A stretch of 64,000 nucleotides of DNA, taken from Pleodorina starrii (lineage: Eukaryota > Chlorophyta > Chlorophyceae > Chlamydomonadales > Volvocaceae). The notes below the pieces were generated by a model. That model saw only the letters and a program-made list of their open reading frames with translations, was not told the origin of the DNA and searched no databases. The first letter of the stretch is position 1; each line of letters begins with the position of its first letter. This document shows positions 1 to 14,300 of the stretch, in pieces. The position numbers and the translations under genes are program-made. The stretch spans positions 6,175,001 to 6,239,000 of the forward strand of contig BRXU01000003.1 of the NCBI GenBank assembly GCA_030267565.1, given 5' to 3'.

Positions 1-97
1 ATGCAAGCGCTGTATACTTCGTGTTGGTTGACCACGACCATTTCTCGACAACGCCAAACCAGGGAAGCGTGCTTATGTTATCTCAAACCTAGACGTG

Positions 98-3000
98 ATG
101 TCGCACATATTTAATGAACAGGACTTCTTGCACGAATCGACAGCGAGGCTGAACCTGAGCTGCGAGGAGTTGCAGGCTCGCGACAGACAGCGTGCAGCGG
201 AGATGGCGGAGCTGTCGGAGATGTTCAGCCGCGCTAGACACCAGAACTCTACTGGCAACGCCGCGGAATCGTCAGCTCAGGTAGGTCGCCGCTCACTGCG
301 CCATGTGCACGCTCTGGTTCACCCCATCCTCACAACCAAGACCAACGCCCGTCCCAGGCTCCGACCAGCATGTCCACGGACGGCAGCAAGCCCGTCGGAA
401 CTGGCGGCTCACTCCCCCCAGCGCAAGGTACGATTCGGGTCCAGCCAGCTAAGACACCCGCAGTCCGCCGTCCGAAGAGGACTCTCACGGTGGGCCGCTA
501 CCTCCAACCACCTCCCCTCCTCGCAGAATGGGACCTCAGCCCGGGTGGCCGGACGCCCATGCCCCGGGTGGTGCAAACCGGCCTCGGGGCGCTGTCCTCG
601 GCAAACCGGACGCTTTCCACGTTCCAGGACGATGTAAGTGCGCCTCGCTCCTTTTCTCCGACACCACCAGCCCCGGCAGGCGTCCCGGCAGGGGTCCAAC
701 CCCTCCCCCCTCCCGCGCCACGCTCCCGCCCCAACACCACCCCTAGGACTGCCTGCCTGCCTGCCCCCCCGCCCCCCTTTCCTCCATGCCGCCGCAGCTC
801 AACACCGGCCTCATGCAGCTCACGCAGCAAGCGGACGTGGCCCGTCGCACCGCCTCCAGCGCCCGGGCGCACGTGGGCTTCCTGCAGCAGCTCGTGTCGC
901 CGCGGAAGTCCGGCGGGGGGGTCGAAGGCAGCCCGCTGGACCTCGGCTGGGGTCCAGCCGCGGCCGCGCCGGATGCGGCGCTCGCGGGGCCGCTCGGCTA
1001 CGCGGCAGCACCTGGCGGCACACACGCTGGACCCCAGGTGCGAGGGCCCTCGTGTCGTTCCTGGGGGGGTGAGGGGGTTGCCGCTCTCCTGACTGCGGAA
1101 AAGGGGCCGCCGGAGCGGGACACGGTATGCTACGAGCCAGCACGCCCATCGGTGCTGCTGCGGGCGAGTTCGGTCCTCCCTCGGTCCTCCCCGTTCGGAT
1201 GGGGGACCGGAACGCGGCTTGGATGCCGAAGCGTCCCTGGCAGTAGCACGGCCGCGGCAGCACTGCCATCCAGCTGGGTCGTACCGGGGTCGCACCGTAT
1301 TCGTTCCTGGGGCTGGTGACCAGCCTAGCGGGGCTGTGGGGGGCCCTTGACCCAGCTCAGCGGATGACGGACGGAGTCACTCTCACCGCACGCCGAGCAC
1401 AACAACTGGATGCGGGGCGTTTCGAACCCTCGCTCCCTCCCTTCCTTCCCCCTTTCCTCCCTTCCCCCCGCGGGTGTGTGCACTTCAGCCCGGAACGCCG
1501 AACGCGGAGGTCGCGTCGCTGCTGCGGCTCCTGCAGGTGCGCGTGTGTGTGTGCGGGATGGCGCGCGTGGAGCGCCGCCCCCGGACTTTGCCTGCCTGCT
1601 TGCCACCTGCCTTCACCGCTTGGCCTTGCCTGCTGGGTGGAACGCTGGGTGGATGTTACGTACAGGATTCTATACGTAACATTCCTGTACGTAACAGTGG
1701 ATGCATGGGGGTCCTGCGACGCGCTGCGTTGATCGAAACGCGGCGTTTTGCCTTGCGCGTCGGAGACGCTCGTGCTCCACGCGCTCGGGCCCCGGCCCGT
1801 GCGTCCGCGCGGTTTGCAAACCGCGACGGCGCACGAGGGCGCCAGGAAGCCAGGGCGCCACGCACTCGGACCGGCGCAGCCCGGAGGCGCGAAGCAGCCA
1901 AGCCCCATCCGCGCGTCCGTCCGTCCCCCAATGCCCCGAATGCCGCCGGCGCAGGAGGCGGCCCAGCAGCGTGCCCTGGCGGAGACGTCCCTGCAGTCCC
2001 CGTCGCCGCGCGGCGCGGCAGGGATCTGGCAGGAGGACCTGCTTCGGTCCAGCAGCCCGCAGCCGGGACCGCTGGCGCGGCTCCACGACGAGCCAGACGC
2101 CTGGACGCCGCGTTTCCGGGCTCCGGGTCAGGAGGGTGATCCCGCGGAGGCCGGCGGCGGGGCCTACGCGGGCGCGGTGGGCACGCCTGCGGCGTCCAGG
2201 CCGGGCCAGCAGGCGTTCGGCCAGGACCGCGAAGCGGGCGGGCAGCGGGGTTCGCGCGGGTAAGCGTTGCGGCCCGGAGGCTCACTGGGTGCTGTCTGCT
2301 TGGGGCCACCCGGGCGGCGGGCAAATTTGCGGGTGGGGTGGGGGGGTGTTACCTCGCGTCTCGTTCTTTTGAATCACTCCCGTGAGCTCGCCTTGGTTGC
2401 CCCCAGGCCGACGTCATGGGAGGCGATGGGCGGTCCGCCCCCGCCGCCGCCCTCGGAGCCTCTGGACGGGCAGCTCGAGGAGCAGGGGCGCCGTCTGCGC
2501 GAGCTGCAGCAGGGCGTGCAGGAGCTGGAGGTAACACCACTAGCAGCAGCTGCGCTGCGCTGGGGCTGCGCTGCAAGCGCGGGATGCAGCCCAACCGGGC
2601 ACCACCGGGAGGCTGTTTTTTTGGGGGCAAAAAAGAAGATACCGCAGCGACGGGACGGAGACTGTCTGGGGGTGGGGGTGGGGGAGTAGGTGGTCCCGCC
2701 CGGGCTGGCTAAGCCGCGGTTGTGCCGTGGTGCTGCCTACTCACTCACAGGCTGCCGGGATGCAGATTCGCGCCCGCAGGGCTGACGTCAGTCAATCAGC
2801 CCCGCACCAAAGCCAGTCAGCAGCCGGTACTGCTGACGGGGCGCGCGGATGCAGCGGCCGGGGTGTCGGGTGGTGGTTCACTGCATCGCTGTTCGGGTGT
2901 CACTCACTGGCCACCTCCACACGATCGCCCCTCGCTGTCGGGCGCAGCAGCGCGTTGACGTCCGCGGCACCCACCCGTGCCCACCCACCCACTCGCAGGC

Positions 3001-4846
3001 ACAGCACCGAGGCTTGGTGGCGAGCCTCACCGACACATCCTCCAGGGTGGGTGGGTGTGAATGGCCTCCCTCGTTGCGGGGGCCACACGGCCCCCACCAG
3101 CCCAGCGCAGCGCAGCCCCGGGGCCCGCACGCCTGCTCCAGCCGTGTTGTTGTTCTTGTTGCTGCTGCGGCTGCTGTTGTGGTTTTGGTTGTGGTTGTTG
3201 CAGTGGGTGGGTTCCAGGACCTGGGAAGGAAGGGTAGCGCCAGCGGGCCGTTAGTGCACCGCCGCGGAAACAGCGATACGGTCTGTCTGTCAGCACCTGT
3301 GCGTGCCGCACGTCTCGCACGGACGCATGCCCTGGTGGTGCAGTGCGAGCAACGCGCCACTCATCCGTGTTTTCTCAGGCGGAAAAAGGGTGCATTCGCC
3401 CCCCCCCGCACACACATATATATACAGACATACACACACGCACCCGGGTCCATGCTCGCGCCGCCGCGCAGGTCAACTCGTGCAAAATTGAGCTGGAGGC
3501 CGTGAGGTCGGAGCTGGAGGCCGCGAAGGGGGATCTGGCGGAACAGCAGCAGCACGTGCAGGTAGCGCACCGGGAGGGGCCACACAGCCCGGGCCGGCTC
3601 GTGGCTGCGCCGCTGCGCTCTCGCTGGCGGCTTGTTGGGAAAGGCCCCCCAGCCCCTCCCAACCCCCCGCCTGACCCCGCGGGCGGCCGGTGCGCCCTGT
3701 CCGCCCGGCCCTCTCTCCCCCATTGCGGCGATGCGGCCCCCCTGGCCCGGCCGGACACCGCTCATATCCGAGCCCTCGCGCGACTTTGTAGTGATTTTCT
3801 CACCTCCTGTCCTGCCCTCCCTCTATGTTCGCTGCGCTCTGTCTTTCTTGCCTTCCGTAGCTGGTATTCCAACATCTCGACGCGGAACTCCATCCTGAAC
3901 ACCCCGCCCGCCCCCCCCTGGACCCCGCCCTCGCTTCCTCGCTTCGGTCTCTTCGTTGTGCCCCTCCCTCCCTGCCTCCTTCCCTGCCTGCCTGCCTCCC
4001 ACCCTCCCTCCCTCCCTGCCTCCGCTCCGCTGCGGTATCATTTTCTACCTCCCTGCCTCCCTGCCTGCCCCCCTGCCTGCCTGCCTGCCTCCTTCCCTGC
4101 CTGCCCCCCTATAGTCCCTGAAGGAGCAGCGCCGAGATGCGGAGAGGCGGCTGCAGGACAAACTGCGGGAGCTGCAGGAGCTGGATGCGCTGGTGCAGGT
4201 GGGGGGCGCTGGCGCCGGCGCCGGCGTGGCGGCGGTCACGATGTGTCCGCCTCGGCGGTGGGGGTGCGGGGTCTGAAGAGTGCGATGCAAGAACAAAACA
4301 GGGAGTCATGGGGTGGGGTTGCCGCGGAAGTGTGGGAGGCGCACGCACCAACGCGCCCTTGGCTGATGCCGCGTGGGACGACGACGTTGGAATTAAGCGC
4401 AACGCGCGAATGGGAGCGGGCGGGGGTGGGGCGGGTCGGGAAGGATCGGGGCGCGAGGCCTCGGCTGGCGGCTGCGTTTTTTCCACTGCCTCCACTGCCT
4501 CCCACTGCCTCCATGGTCCCTGCGTATCGCTGGGCCTCACGAGGTCAAAAGATCTTGCACCGCTTCGTCCCACCCGCGGCTCCGCCAGGCGAGTGTGGCG
4601 CAGCTGGCCCAGATGGAGGCGCTCGTCGCATCCGCTGCCGCCGCCAGCAGCCCCGGCGCGGCGTCATTCTCGTCGGGCGCAGCGGCAGCAGCAGCAGCAG
4701 CAGCAGCTCGTGGCGGCGCGGCTGCGGGGCTATCGCCGGGCACCGGGCACGGCCACCGCACCAAGCTCAAGGTCAAGCGGCACCAGGCCGTCAGGTACGG
4801 TACCACCTTAGCACTGCCGCCGTCTTCTATTAATAACGAAATGATA

Positions 4847-4905
<59 letters not shown>

Positions 4906-5340
4906 CGCTACCTGCCTGCCTGCCCCGCAGGCGTTCCCGCAGGGTAAGTATTGCTGGGTTCCGGGTCCGTTCGCTAACGCCGTCTCCGTCTCCGCTGCGG
5001 CATCTTCTTTTGACCCCGCAGGCGCTCCCGCTCCTGCTCGGACTTCTCAGCGGTGCTCTCGGGCCCCCAGGACCCCCAGCCCAGCCCGCACTCGCCGCAG
5101 CCGCATGTCGCAGAGGCGCCGGAGGGGCTGCAGGCAGGAGAGCCAGGCGCCGCGGCGGCAGCGGCGGCGGCGGCGGCCTCGCGCGCCACGCCGTTCCAGG
5201 CGAGCGCGTCCGCTCCGGCGTCCGCCGGCGGCCGGTCGTCCCCCAGCACCAGCACCTGCTCCTCCGCCGGCGGCGGCGCCGACGATCACTTGGCCACGTT
5301 GCAGCGGGAGCTGCAGTCGCTCACCACGGAGCACTGCAAG
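98..5340 (+). CDS. Coiled-coil gene, 5' part: exons 1-13
   Basis: Exons at 98-280, 358-427, 527-633, 798-1037, 1489-1536, 1955-2259, 2407-2530, 2751-2786 (weak; could be skipped without changing frame), 2999-3046, 3472-3561, 4115-4198, 4589-4794 and 5022-5340. The N-terminus (MSHIFNEQDFLHESTARLNL) leads into a short heptad segment, then Pro/Ser/Gly-rich linkers, then helical segments (IELEAVRSELEAAKGDLAEQ and LKEQRRDAERRLQDKLRELQ). The exon ending at 4794 leaves two bases that are completed by the G at 5022. A decoy AG/GT pair at 4930-4944 would break the frame and is therefore skipped. Introns are 70-920 bp long and pyrimidine-rich. Confidence 0.75.
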
Positions 5341-8300
5341 GTGCGCTACGCTGCACTGCACTCCGCTGCGGGCCTTTGCTGTGGGGCGTTTGCTGTGTGG
5401 GGCGTTTGCGGCGGAGCTCAGCTGCCCTCAAATGCCTCTCGCTTCGGGAACTCATTGCATGTGTGTGTGGGGTCTTGGAGGCCCCGGGGGTTGTGACACA
5501 CACCTCCCGCGTATCGTGTTGTTCCGTACGCGCCTGGCACGCACCGAAGCGAGCGTAATCCTTCCATCCCTTCCATCCCGCCCCGCCCCGCCCCACCGCG
5601 GTTACATCTCCCCGCGGTTCGTCTTCCTTTCTTTCCTTACCACCCCACTCCACCCCACCCTGTACTCCACCTCCCTCACCTCCCCCCCTTGTCCCCCCCT
5701 TCCACCCCCGCCCACCTCCACCTCCACCACCACCACCCTAGGTGCTCCACCAGTTGGAGCAGGAGCGCCATGCCAGCATGGCCCACCAGGGCGAGCTGTT
5801 GGCGCTGCGGCAGCGCATGCGAGCCATGCAGGTCGCCAGCCTCACCACCACCACCACCTCCACCACCTTCACCAACGCCGACGGCCGCGCCTCCGGCTCC
5901 GGCGCCTCGGGCGGCTTGGCTGCCACTTCCAGCGTCGGCGCGACGCTGAAGCGGCCGTTGTCCGCCGCCATGTCGGGCATGGAGGAGGTTCTGGAGGAGG
6001 CGGCGGCGGATCTGGATCAGCTGGAGGGCCACGTGGCCAACGTGACGCAGCGGCTGCTGGACCTGCAGGCGCAGAACATGGGGCTGGCGCAGCAGGTGGC
6101 GGCGGCGCTGACGGCGCGGACGGCGGCGGAGGCGGAGGCGGGCCGCGAGCTGGCGCGGCTCAAGGTGCGCCTGGGCCCCCTGGCGCCCTGGCTGTCCCAT
6201 CCGGGGCTGTCCCGTGCCTCATCCCACGTTTTCCTCATGTCCCGTCCGGGGTGCCTCCTGCGTGCTTCAGCGCCGGGTGGTAAACAGCAGATCGAATCGA
6301 GCAGGCGCTACTTGCGCTCTCTCTCGCTCGCGCGCTCAGAACACCGGCACGCTCCCTGAGTTGCTGTTTTTTCGCGCTTTCGGTCGCAGGCGTTGCGGGA
6401 GGAGGCCGAGGCGGTGCAGCGCTCCCTCGCGGCGGGGCAGCTGGCCTCGGTGCGCCTCAGCGCCGAGCTGGCGGCGACGCAGAGCGAGCTGCGCCGGGCG
6501 GAGGAGCGCGGCGCGGAGGCGCGGGCGGACGCGGAGGCGGCCCGGCGGTCGGCGGCGGAGGCGGAGGAGCGGCTGGCCGAGGCGCGGCGGCGGGTGCTTC
6601 AGGAGGAGCACGCGCGGGAGGTGGCGGCGCAGGCGCGCAAGGCGGCGGAGCATGAGCTGCAGCAGCTGCAGGTGCGGCGGGTTGCGGGGGGCTGCGGAGG
6701 GCTGCTGGGGCAGGACGCAGGAGGTGTATATGCGGGTGGCACAGGGTACGCATGCTGCTCCGCCCCCGCCACGTGAAGGCTGGTCGGCCGCTTTCCAAGC
6801 CTTGTGGACGCACGGCAGTGCTCATGAGTCATGACTGCCTGCGCGGGGTGGACGCTCGTTCGTCCCCAAGCGCAGACCAGGTCTTATATCTCTGGTGACC
6901 TGAGCGCTGGGGCCTGCTCTGCTCTGCCTGCTGATCCCACCGCCCGCCTGCCGCCTGTCGGCTGGATGTCGTCGCCGCGCAGGCTCGCTTAGAGGAGGTG
7001 CAGCAGCGGACGCGGCAGGTGCGCGGTTGCGGTTGCGGTTGGAGGTGACGGGCTGTCGGGGGCAGCTGGGGGACACCGGTACTGGGACCGGGAGGGAGGG
7101 AAGAATGGTCTAGGTAGTGCGCCCTTCCCACACCCGCATTCCACGGCCGTTGGCCGCCACGGCGCCCGCGTTAGCGGTCGCGGCCGCGGCCTGACCGCCG
7201 TCATTCGTGGCCGTGCTCCTCCTTCATGGCTGCCCGCCCGCCTTAGCGGCCGCGGTCGCGGCTTGATGTGCGCCGTCATTCATGGCCGTGCTCGTCTGGG
7301 CGCACGCCCCGCCGACCTGCGCGTGTGTAGGCCGAGGAGGAGCGCGCGGCCATCCTGACGGAATCGAAGGACCTGGAAGCCGGGCTGGAGAGGGCGCGCG
7401 GGGAGTGCAGCAGGGCGATGGAGGAGTTGGCGGAGCTGCAGCGCAGGGCGGACGAGGGGCGCACCGAGCTGGCTGCGCTCGCGGACAAGGTGGCTGTGGT
7501 GCAGGCGGACAGCGTGAGACAGGACGAGGTAGGGTTGATGGGACCGGTGGCATGGATTCCGCATTGCATGCTGCAAAAGGTGGCACTCGTATGGTTTGAA
7601 GTGCGTTGGAAGCGTGGTTTGAAGTGGGGTTTGAAGTGTGGCGCGGTGCTAGGGCGGGTCGGTTGCTGGGGGCGGCCGGCCGGCCGCGAGGAGGGACGAG
7701 GGTGGTGGTGCATGGACCAGGTCCGGTGCTGCAGTCGCTAAGGCGGCTCCCGTGTCGCCCCCTTGTGTCCCCAAACTGCAGACTGCAGCGGCGGCTGCGA
7801 GGCGCCGGGAGGAGGCGAATGCGGAGCTGCTGGTGCGTTGCCCGGGTGGTGGTGGCGTTCCGCCTTTTGGCCGGTGCGCTCGCCGAGTTGAGGCACCCTG
7901 GGCGCCGGGTTCTGCCCGCCTCCTCCCTCCCTCGGGACGCGCAGCTCTCCACTGCCTAGCACGACGCGTGGCGAAGCGGGGCAAGGGCGGAGCCCGGAAA
8001 GCTCTTTCACCATGAGAAACATGACACCCTGCACAACACGCAACACGCAGCATTACCCGGTGCTGCATCCGCTGCGGTGCCTCTGAGACGCGCGGAGCGC
8101 ATGCGCTGCCTGGGACGCGTGGGAAACGGCCCCGGGGGAAAAGGGGACCGCTGTGACCTAGGGCGAGTGGAGAATGACCCAGGTAAAAAAAAGCCAACAG
8201 CAACGCTGCATTGGGCCGCGCTCCCTCCGCAGAAGTGCATCGAGGAGCTTGAGGGTCTGCGGCTCGACAGGCAGCAGAGCGAGACGGACGTGCAGGAGCT

Positions 8301-11300
8301 GACGAGCCAGCTGAGCAGCCTGCGACACGAGCAGCAGGTGCAGCGGTAGCTCCAGGGTGTGGGGTGGGGTGGGGTAGCTTCCGCCACCGGCTTTTTCCGG
8401 CTTCTGGCAGTCCACTCCTTTGGACTCGTCGAGTTTTGTACAGTCCCGTGGGTCGTCGCTGTCTGCCGGCGTCTGGAACGTCATACGGTAGTGCCGCGGT
8501 GGTGACGTAGCGAGGTGGCGTGGTGTTGCGTGGCTGGCCGGGGGAGGGGGGCTACGGGGCGCTGCGCGCCGCGTGCTCGGTAGATCCCAACGTGGCCGGC
8601 TGGGTAGGCAGGTAGGCAGGGTAGGCAGGCCCACATGCGAAGGACTTGTGTCGAGGCAGTGTCAAGCTGTGGCGCGTGTTCGATGTCTTGGCGCTCCTGC
8701 GCTGCGCCCCTCAGGAGCTGTTGGGGGCCCTGGAGCGGCACCGGGAGGAAGCCGCCGCCGCGGAGCGCCAGGCGGCGTCCGGCCAGGAGCGGCTGGAGGC
8801 CGTCGGGTCACAGGCGCTGGTTTGCGCGAAGCAGCGAGAGGAGGCGGAGCAGGAGCTGCAGGTGAGCGGGGCCAGGGTGAGGTCTGAGGTGGCCATACAT
8901 CGAAGGGCAGCTGCTGGAAAAAAACGTGAAAAGGCGGAGGAGTTGGTGGTGGGGGCCGTGTGTGTGTGTGTGTGCAGCGCACCCGGGGCAGGGGGTTGCA
9001 CCACACACACACACACACACACACACACAGCCCTCCTCCCCGTTGATCCTGGGTCCGGGGTCGCCGACCTCGTCGCCGCCTCCGTTGCACCGCTGTGCCG
9101 GGCCTCACCTACCGGCCCCATCTCTCCAAGTCCCCGCGGGCTGAACCCTGAACGTCGCGGCGTGCTTCCCGCAGGCGCGGCTGGAGGAGCTGCAGCGGGT
9201 GCGGCAGCAGGTCCAGCTGGGCGAGGCCGAGGCGTCGGAAGTGCAAGCGCGGCTGGCCAAACTCATGCAGGAGCAACAGGTGGGGTGGTGGGGTTGGGGG
9301 GCAGTCCGGGGGGACAGGGGCATGCAGCAATACCGTAATAAAGAAGGGATGAGCCGCAGCGCAGGGTGCCGTAATCAGGGAAGGAGAAGGGGGAGGGGAA
9401 GGGGGAGGCGAAAGCTTTCCTGTCGGAATGGCGCGTGCACCCCTTCACTGCCTGGGGTGGCCGCGCCGCCGCGCCGTCGTGACGCGACACTCCTGGAATG
9501 TCCCCATGGTCGCGCTCTGAAGACACACGGGGTGCGCTGAGGCTCCACGCAGAACCGACACAACCCGACCTGCGATACAGCACGCCCCCTCCTGGCTGCT
9601 CTGCTGCATAATCTGGCATCTGGGATCCTGGATACGGTACACTGTGCCCAAGGGGCTGCTCTTCAGCGTCGGTGTTGGAGTGGGTGGGGGGCCACGCGCG
9701 CCCCGAAAATATCTTCATACGGTAGTCAAATTAGGGCCGGAGAAAAGGGTTAAGGAGCAGTCGATGTGCACGCCTTACTGCCTTTGCACTGCGGAGCGTA
9801 GGAGCTGGCCAGCGTCGTGGAGCGGCACGAGCAGCGCGCCGCCGCCGCCGAGCGCCGGGCGACAGCCACCGAGCAGGACCTGCAGGCGACGCGGGAGCAG
9901 ATGAAGGCGGCGCAGCAGCAGTTGGCGGAGGCGGCGTCGCAGGTGGCGGCGCTGCAGGCCGCCGCCGCCTCCGGCGTCGCCTCGTTCGGCAGCGCCGCCT
10001 TCGCGAGCCCAGCCACGTTTGGAGCAGCAGCACAAGCCATGCCCAGCACCGCTGACGCGGCCGCGGGGCTGGGCCCCTTTGCGGCCGTGCAGCAGGCGAT
10101 GCTGCAGCACGGAGCGGCCGGCTTGCGGAGCGGACCCATGGGTCAGTTGTCCTCGCACCAGCAGCACCTCGCCACGATCCTGCAGCTGCAGGCGGAGCTG
10201 GAGCGGCAGCAGGTAAGAGCACGCGGGGTGCACCGAAGAGGCAGGGCACCGGAACTCCTTGCAATGCGTGGCATCCGTTCCCTCCCCCTCTGTTCCGCCG
10301 TCCTCCCGCTGGAGTCCTGTCTTGCTCGCGGACCCTCCCTCCCTCCCCCCCCTAGGCCGCCTCGCTTGCTCCCGCAGTCGCCTCGGTTACTTCCCCGAGG
10401 TTACTTCGCTGCGGTGTCCATCAAAAAATCATAATTGCATTGATAGATTGATAACACGGTACCTGCCAACCTGCTTACCCCCCCACCATCCCGCAGGTCG
10501 CCCTGGTGCAGGCGCAGTCGCGGCAGCGCACCGCAGAGCAGCGCTCCGCCGACGCGGAGCAGATGTGCGCGGAGCTGCAGGCGCGTCTCAACGCGATGCG
10601 CGCACAGCAGCAGGTGCTGCGCTCCGACGCCGACGCGGCGAGCACGTCCTCCTCCTCGCTGGCGGCGGCGCACGTCTGGAGGACCAAGGTGCGCGTGCGC
10701 ATTACCGCACAGATGTAGCCCTGCCATTGCGGCTCCACCGCCGCCGCCCAAACGCTCTTTTACCCCGCGGTCCTCCCCACACACCACCATCACCCACCCA
10801 CACACAAGACAGGCAGGCAGGCATACCATTTACCCCAACGATGCTGCATCGCGATCACCCTGACGCCGCGCCGCGCCGCCCCTTCCGCCGCGCCGCCCCC
10901 TCCGCCACGCCGCGCCACGCCGCGCCGCGCCCCTTCCGCAGGCCGACGAGCTGCAGCAGGAGGTTGAGTCGGCGCAGCACCTGCTGGGTCGCTACAAGGC
11001 GCGTCTGGCGGCGGCGCAGGAGGAGAGCAGTGCCCTGGAGGAGGGCCTCCAGCGGGAGAAGGCGGCGGCGGGTCGGCTGCGTCACCAGGTGGACTCCCTG
11101 GAGCAGGAGCTGGCGGCCACCCGGTCGCGGCTACACACCACGGAGAGCGTGCTGGCCAGCCAACAGCAGCAGGCGCAGCAGCAGCAGGCGCAGCAGGCGC
11201 AGCAGCAACAGCAACAGCAGGCACAGCAACAGCAGTTGCAGGCGCAGCAGCAGCAGCAGCAGCAGATGCAGCAGCAAGCGGGATACGCGCGCAGCGGCGC

Positions 11301-14300
11301 AAGCAGCCCGCTGGGGGCGGCGGCGGCAACGACGACGGCGACAGGGCTCCGCTCGGCGGGCACGCCGTTTGCCACCAGCGTCGGCGCGGCGGCGGAGGCG
11401 GCAGCGACGGGCGCCAGCCCGGCGCAGGTTGAGCAGGCGCGGCAGCAGCTCCGGGCGCTGCTCCTGCAGGTGCGTGCTGCGAGCTCCAAAACCGCACCAC
11501 ACCACGCTTGGTCCATCGTTTCCTTCCTTCCAACCCAACCCAACCCAGTCCAACCCAACCCAAAAACCCATCCAACTCAACCCAACCAAAACCCAACCCA
11601 ACCAACCCAACCAAATGCCACCCTCAGATCTCGCAGCAGCAGAAGGTGCACAACGAGTTGTTGGAGGGGCACGCGAGTCTGCAGAAGGTGGGCGCGGAGA
11701 TGCAGGCGCAGCTGGAGGAGGCGGCCAGCCAGCTGGTCACCCTGAAGGCGCAGTTCGAGAAGGGTGGGTGCGTGTGTCGAAAAGGGTGCGGGCGGACGCG
11801 CCCGCGCGGGTTAGGTGCGCCGTCCCACGGGGGGAAGGCCACGTTTGGCGCGCCTACCGCCTCCCTTCGCACTCTCACAGCCACCCTGGACAGCGTATCG
11901 GCGAGCGCTGCCCCGCTCTCCTCACGGAAGGGTTGCATAGGGCCCCTCTGTGTTGCATGCAAAGGGTCGCGGACGCCGCCGCGCGCTTCCTCCTGGGTTC
12001 CACGGTCCTGGGTGCCCGCCTCACGATGTACCAGTTTACGCCATACATGCATGCGTTTCCCCTTCTTCCCAGGCGCGCCGCGCTTACGACCTACGAAGCC
12101 TCTTCTCTTGCTTGCGCGCAGCGCTTAAGGTCAACGAATGCGCTCTTTCCTTGCTGCTCCCGTCCGCGCAGGCAAGCGCAAGGTGGACTCCCTGCAGGAG
12201 CAGCGGACCGAGCTGCAAGACAAGGTCGCGGCCCTGACGGCGCAGGAGCGCCAGGCGCGCGAGCGCCTGGGCGAGCTGCAGCAGCAGGCGCTGACGGAAC
12301 AGGGCAGCGCCAGCTCACTCCAGCAAGCCGCCGCGCAGGCCCAGCGGGAGCTCCAGGAGGCGCGTGCGAAGCTGGCGGAGGCGAAGCAGGCGCTGGCGTC
12401 GGCGCTGACGCAGCGCGAGAGCGCCCTGGCGGAGGCCGCCGAGGCGGAGCAGCGCCGGGCGAGGGCGGGCCAGGAGCTGGCGGCGGCGGCGGCGGCGGCG
12501 GCCGCCGCCGCTGGCGGCGAGGCGGAGGCGGAGGTGCGGGGCTTGCGGCAGCAGGTGACGGCGCTGCGGCAGGTGGCGGCGGCGGCGGAGGAGAGCTTGG
12601 TGGAGGAGCGGCGGCAGCTGCAGCAGTGCAAGGCGGAGCTGGCGGCGGCGCTCACGGTGCGCGTGTCGCACGAGGCGGCGACGGCTCGGCTGCAGCAGGA
12701 CCTGGAGAAGTTGCAGGTGGGCGCGATATAAAGAAAATTTCGCATCGGAGAAGGAGACGGTGGGCGAGAGGAGGGAGAGACGGAGAGAGATACACGGAGA
12801 GAGAGAGAGCGTGAAAGGCCGCCCGTCCGGGTCCAGGGGGCGACCCAGTACGCGGTAGTCTTCCGTTCTGGAACGGGAAGGGATATCATACCAGTTTTAC
12901 GCCGTGCTTGTCGCGCTTGGGTTGCCGCCGCTGGGATGTTCCGTTTACGCGGCTTGGCTGGCACCGATATATCACTCTGATCGCGGTACGTGTGGGTAAC
13001 TGGGTATGTGTGTGGGGGGGGCGGGTCCATGGCTGAACCCGCAGGCGCAGGTGTCCCTCCTCCAAGCGCCCAAGCTGGAGGAGAGGCCCTCGACAGCGCC
13101 AGCACCGGAGCCTTCCTGGGGAGCCACGCCCTCGGCGCCCGGCCGGCAGCTCGCCCTGCTCCCGCGCGACGCCGCCGGCGGCGAGCCCTCGCCGTCTCCG
13201 CGGCCGTCCTCGGGCGCGGCGGCGCTGGCGGTGTGGTCGGGGCAGCCGCCGCCGCCGGCGGTGTGGAGCGGGACGCCGAGCGAGCTGGCGGCGGCGCGTC
13301 GGGAGCTTCACGGGCTGGAGCTGCGTACCGCGGTGGCCACCGCCGATGAGGCGCGCCTGGCGGCGGCGTGTTCGGAGATGCGGCGGCAGCAGGCGGCGGC
13401 GGAGCAGGAGCTGGCGGGCGTGCGGCAGCAGGTGGGGCGGGGGGGGGCTCGGGTCGTCGGGGCACACCGGATGGGGGGGCGCGTAAGTAGACGCGCGTTG
13501 TGGTGTTGTGTTTGTGTTTGGTGGTGTCCAGAGGAAGGGATGCTGGCAGTTGTGTAGCTGTGCACCGTATTTATGCGGGGCGCCTCTCGGCCCATGACCG
13601 CGCCTCTCGGCCCATGACCACATCTCTCTGCCCATGACCGCGCCTCTCGGCCCATGACCGCACCTCTCGGCCCTTGACCGCACCTCTCCGCCCATGACCG
13701 CCATGGCGGCGTGCAGATCTCTGAGGCGGAGCAGCGGCTGTCGGCGGTCCAGGTGGACATGGGCCACAGCGCGCGGGAGGCCGCCGACTCGGCTGTGGAG
13801 CTTTCGGAGCTTCGGAGCGCGGTAGGGACACACGCGCGTTGGAGTGCCCCCGCGGGGAGGGGGTTGGGGTGAGTGCAGACCGCATATACGATATATACCA
13901 GGCAGGCGCCGATGGACCGTGGTGTTGGCGATGGTGGTGCTCACTGTTGTATGTGTGTGCATGGGTGTGTATACATGGGTGTGTGTGTATGCATGTGTGT
14001 GTGTGTGTTGCGCCTCAGCCGCACTTAGCCCATCGCGAGGCAGAACCTCGCGTCGGCCGGACGGCCGGAGATGGCGGGGCTGGCACGTTTTGTGTTCTGC
14101 TTACGGACCTCTGGTCGGGTAGTAGCCGATCACGGGCGGCAGCAGCATCAGCATCCTCCTTCTCTCACGGGCGCGCCCACCATCCCTTTCCCTCTCGATC
14201 GATCCATCGATCGATCGTCGCCGCTGCGCGCCCTGTCGCGCTGTCGCGCCGCAGCTTCGCTCCCTCCAGCAGCAGGTGCACGCCGCGGAGCGAGCCGAGG

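Noticed and set aside
95..98. GTG at 95 as start of the coiled-coil protein
   Set aside because: An ATG follows directly at 98 in the same frame. Non-ATG starts are rare in algal nuclear genes, and the region may be an internal exon anyway.
4931..4943. A 13-nt microexon between exons 12 and 13 of the coiled-coil gene
   Set aside because: It has AG and GTAAGT borders, but including it shifts the frame and destroys the downstream coiled coil.
11521..11616. Interstitial telomere repeat
   Set aside because: The tract is built of CCAAC/CCCAA units and never contains CCCTAA, so it does not match known telomere repeats.
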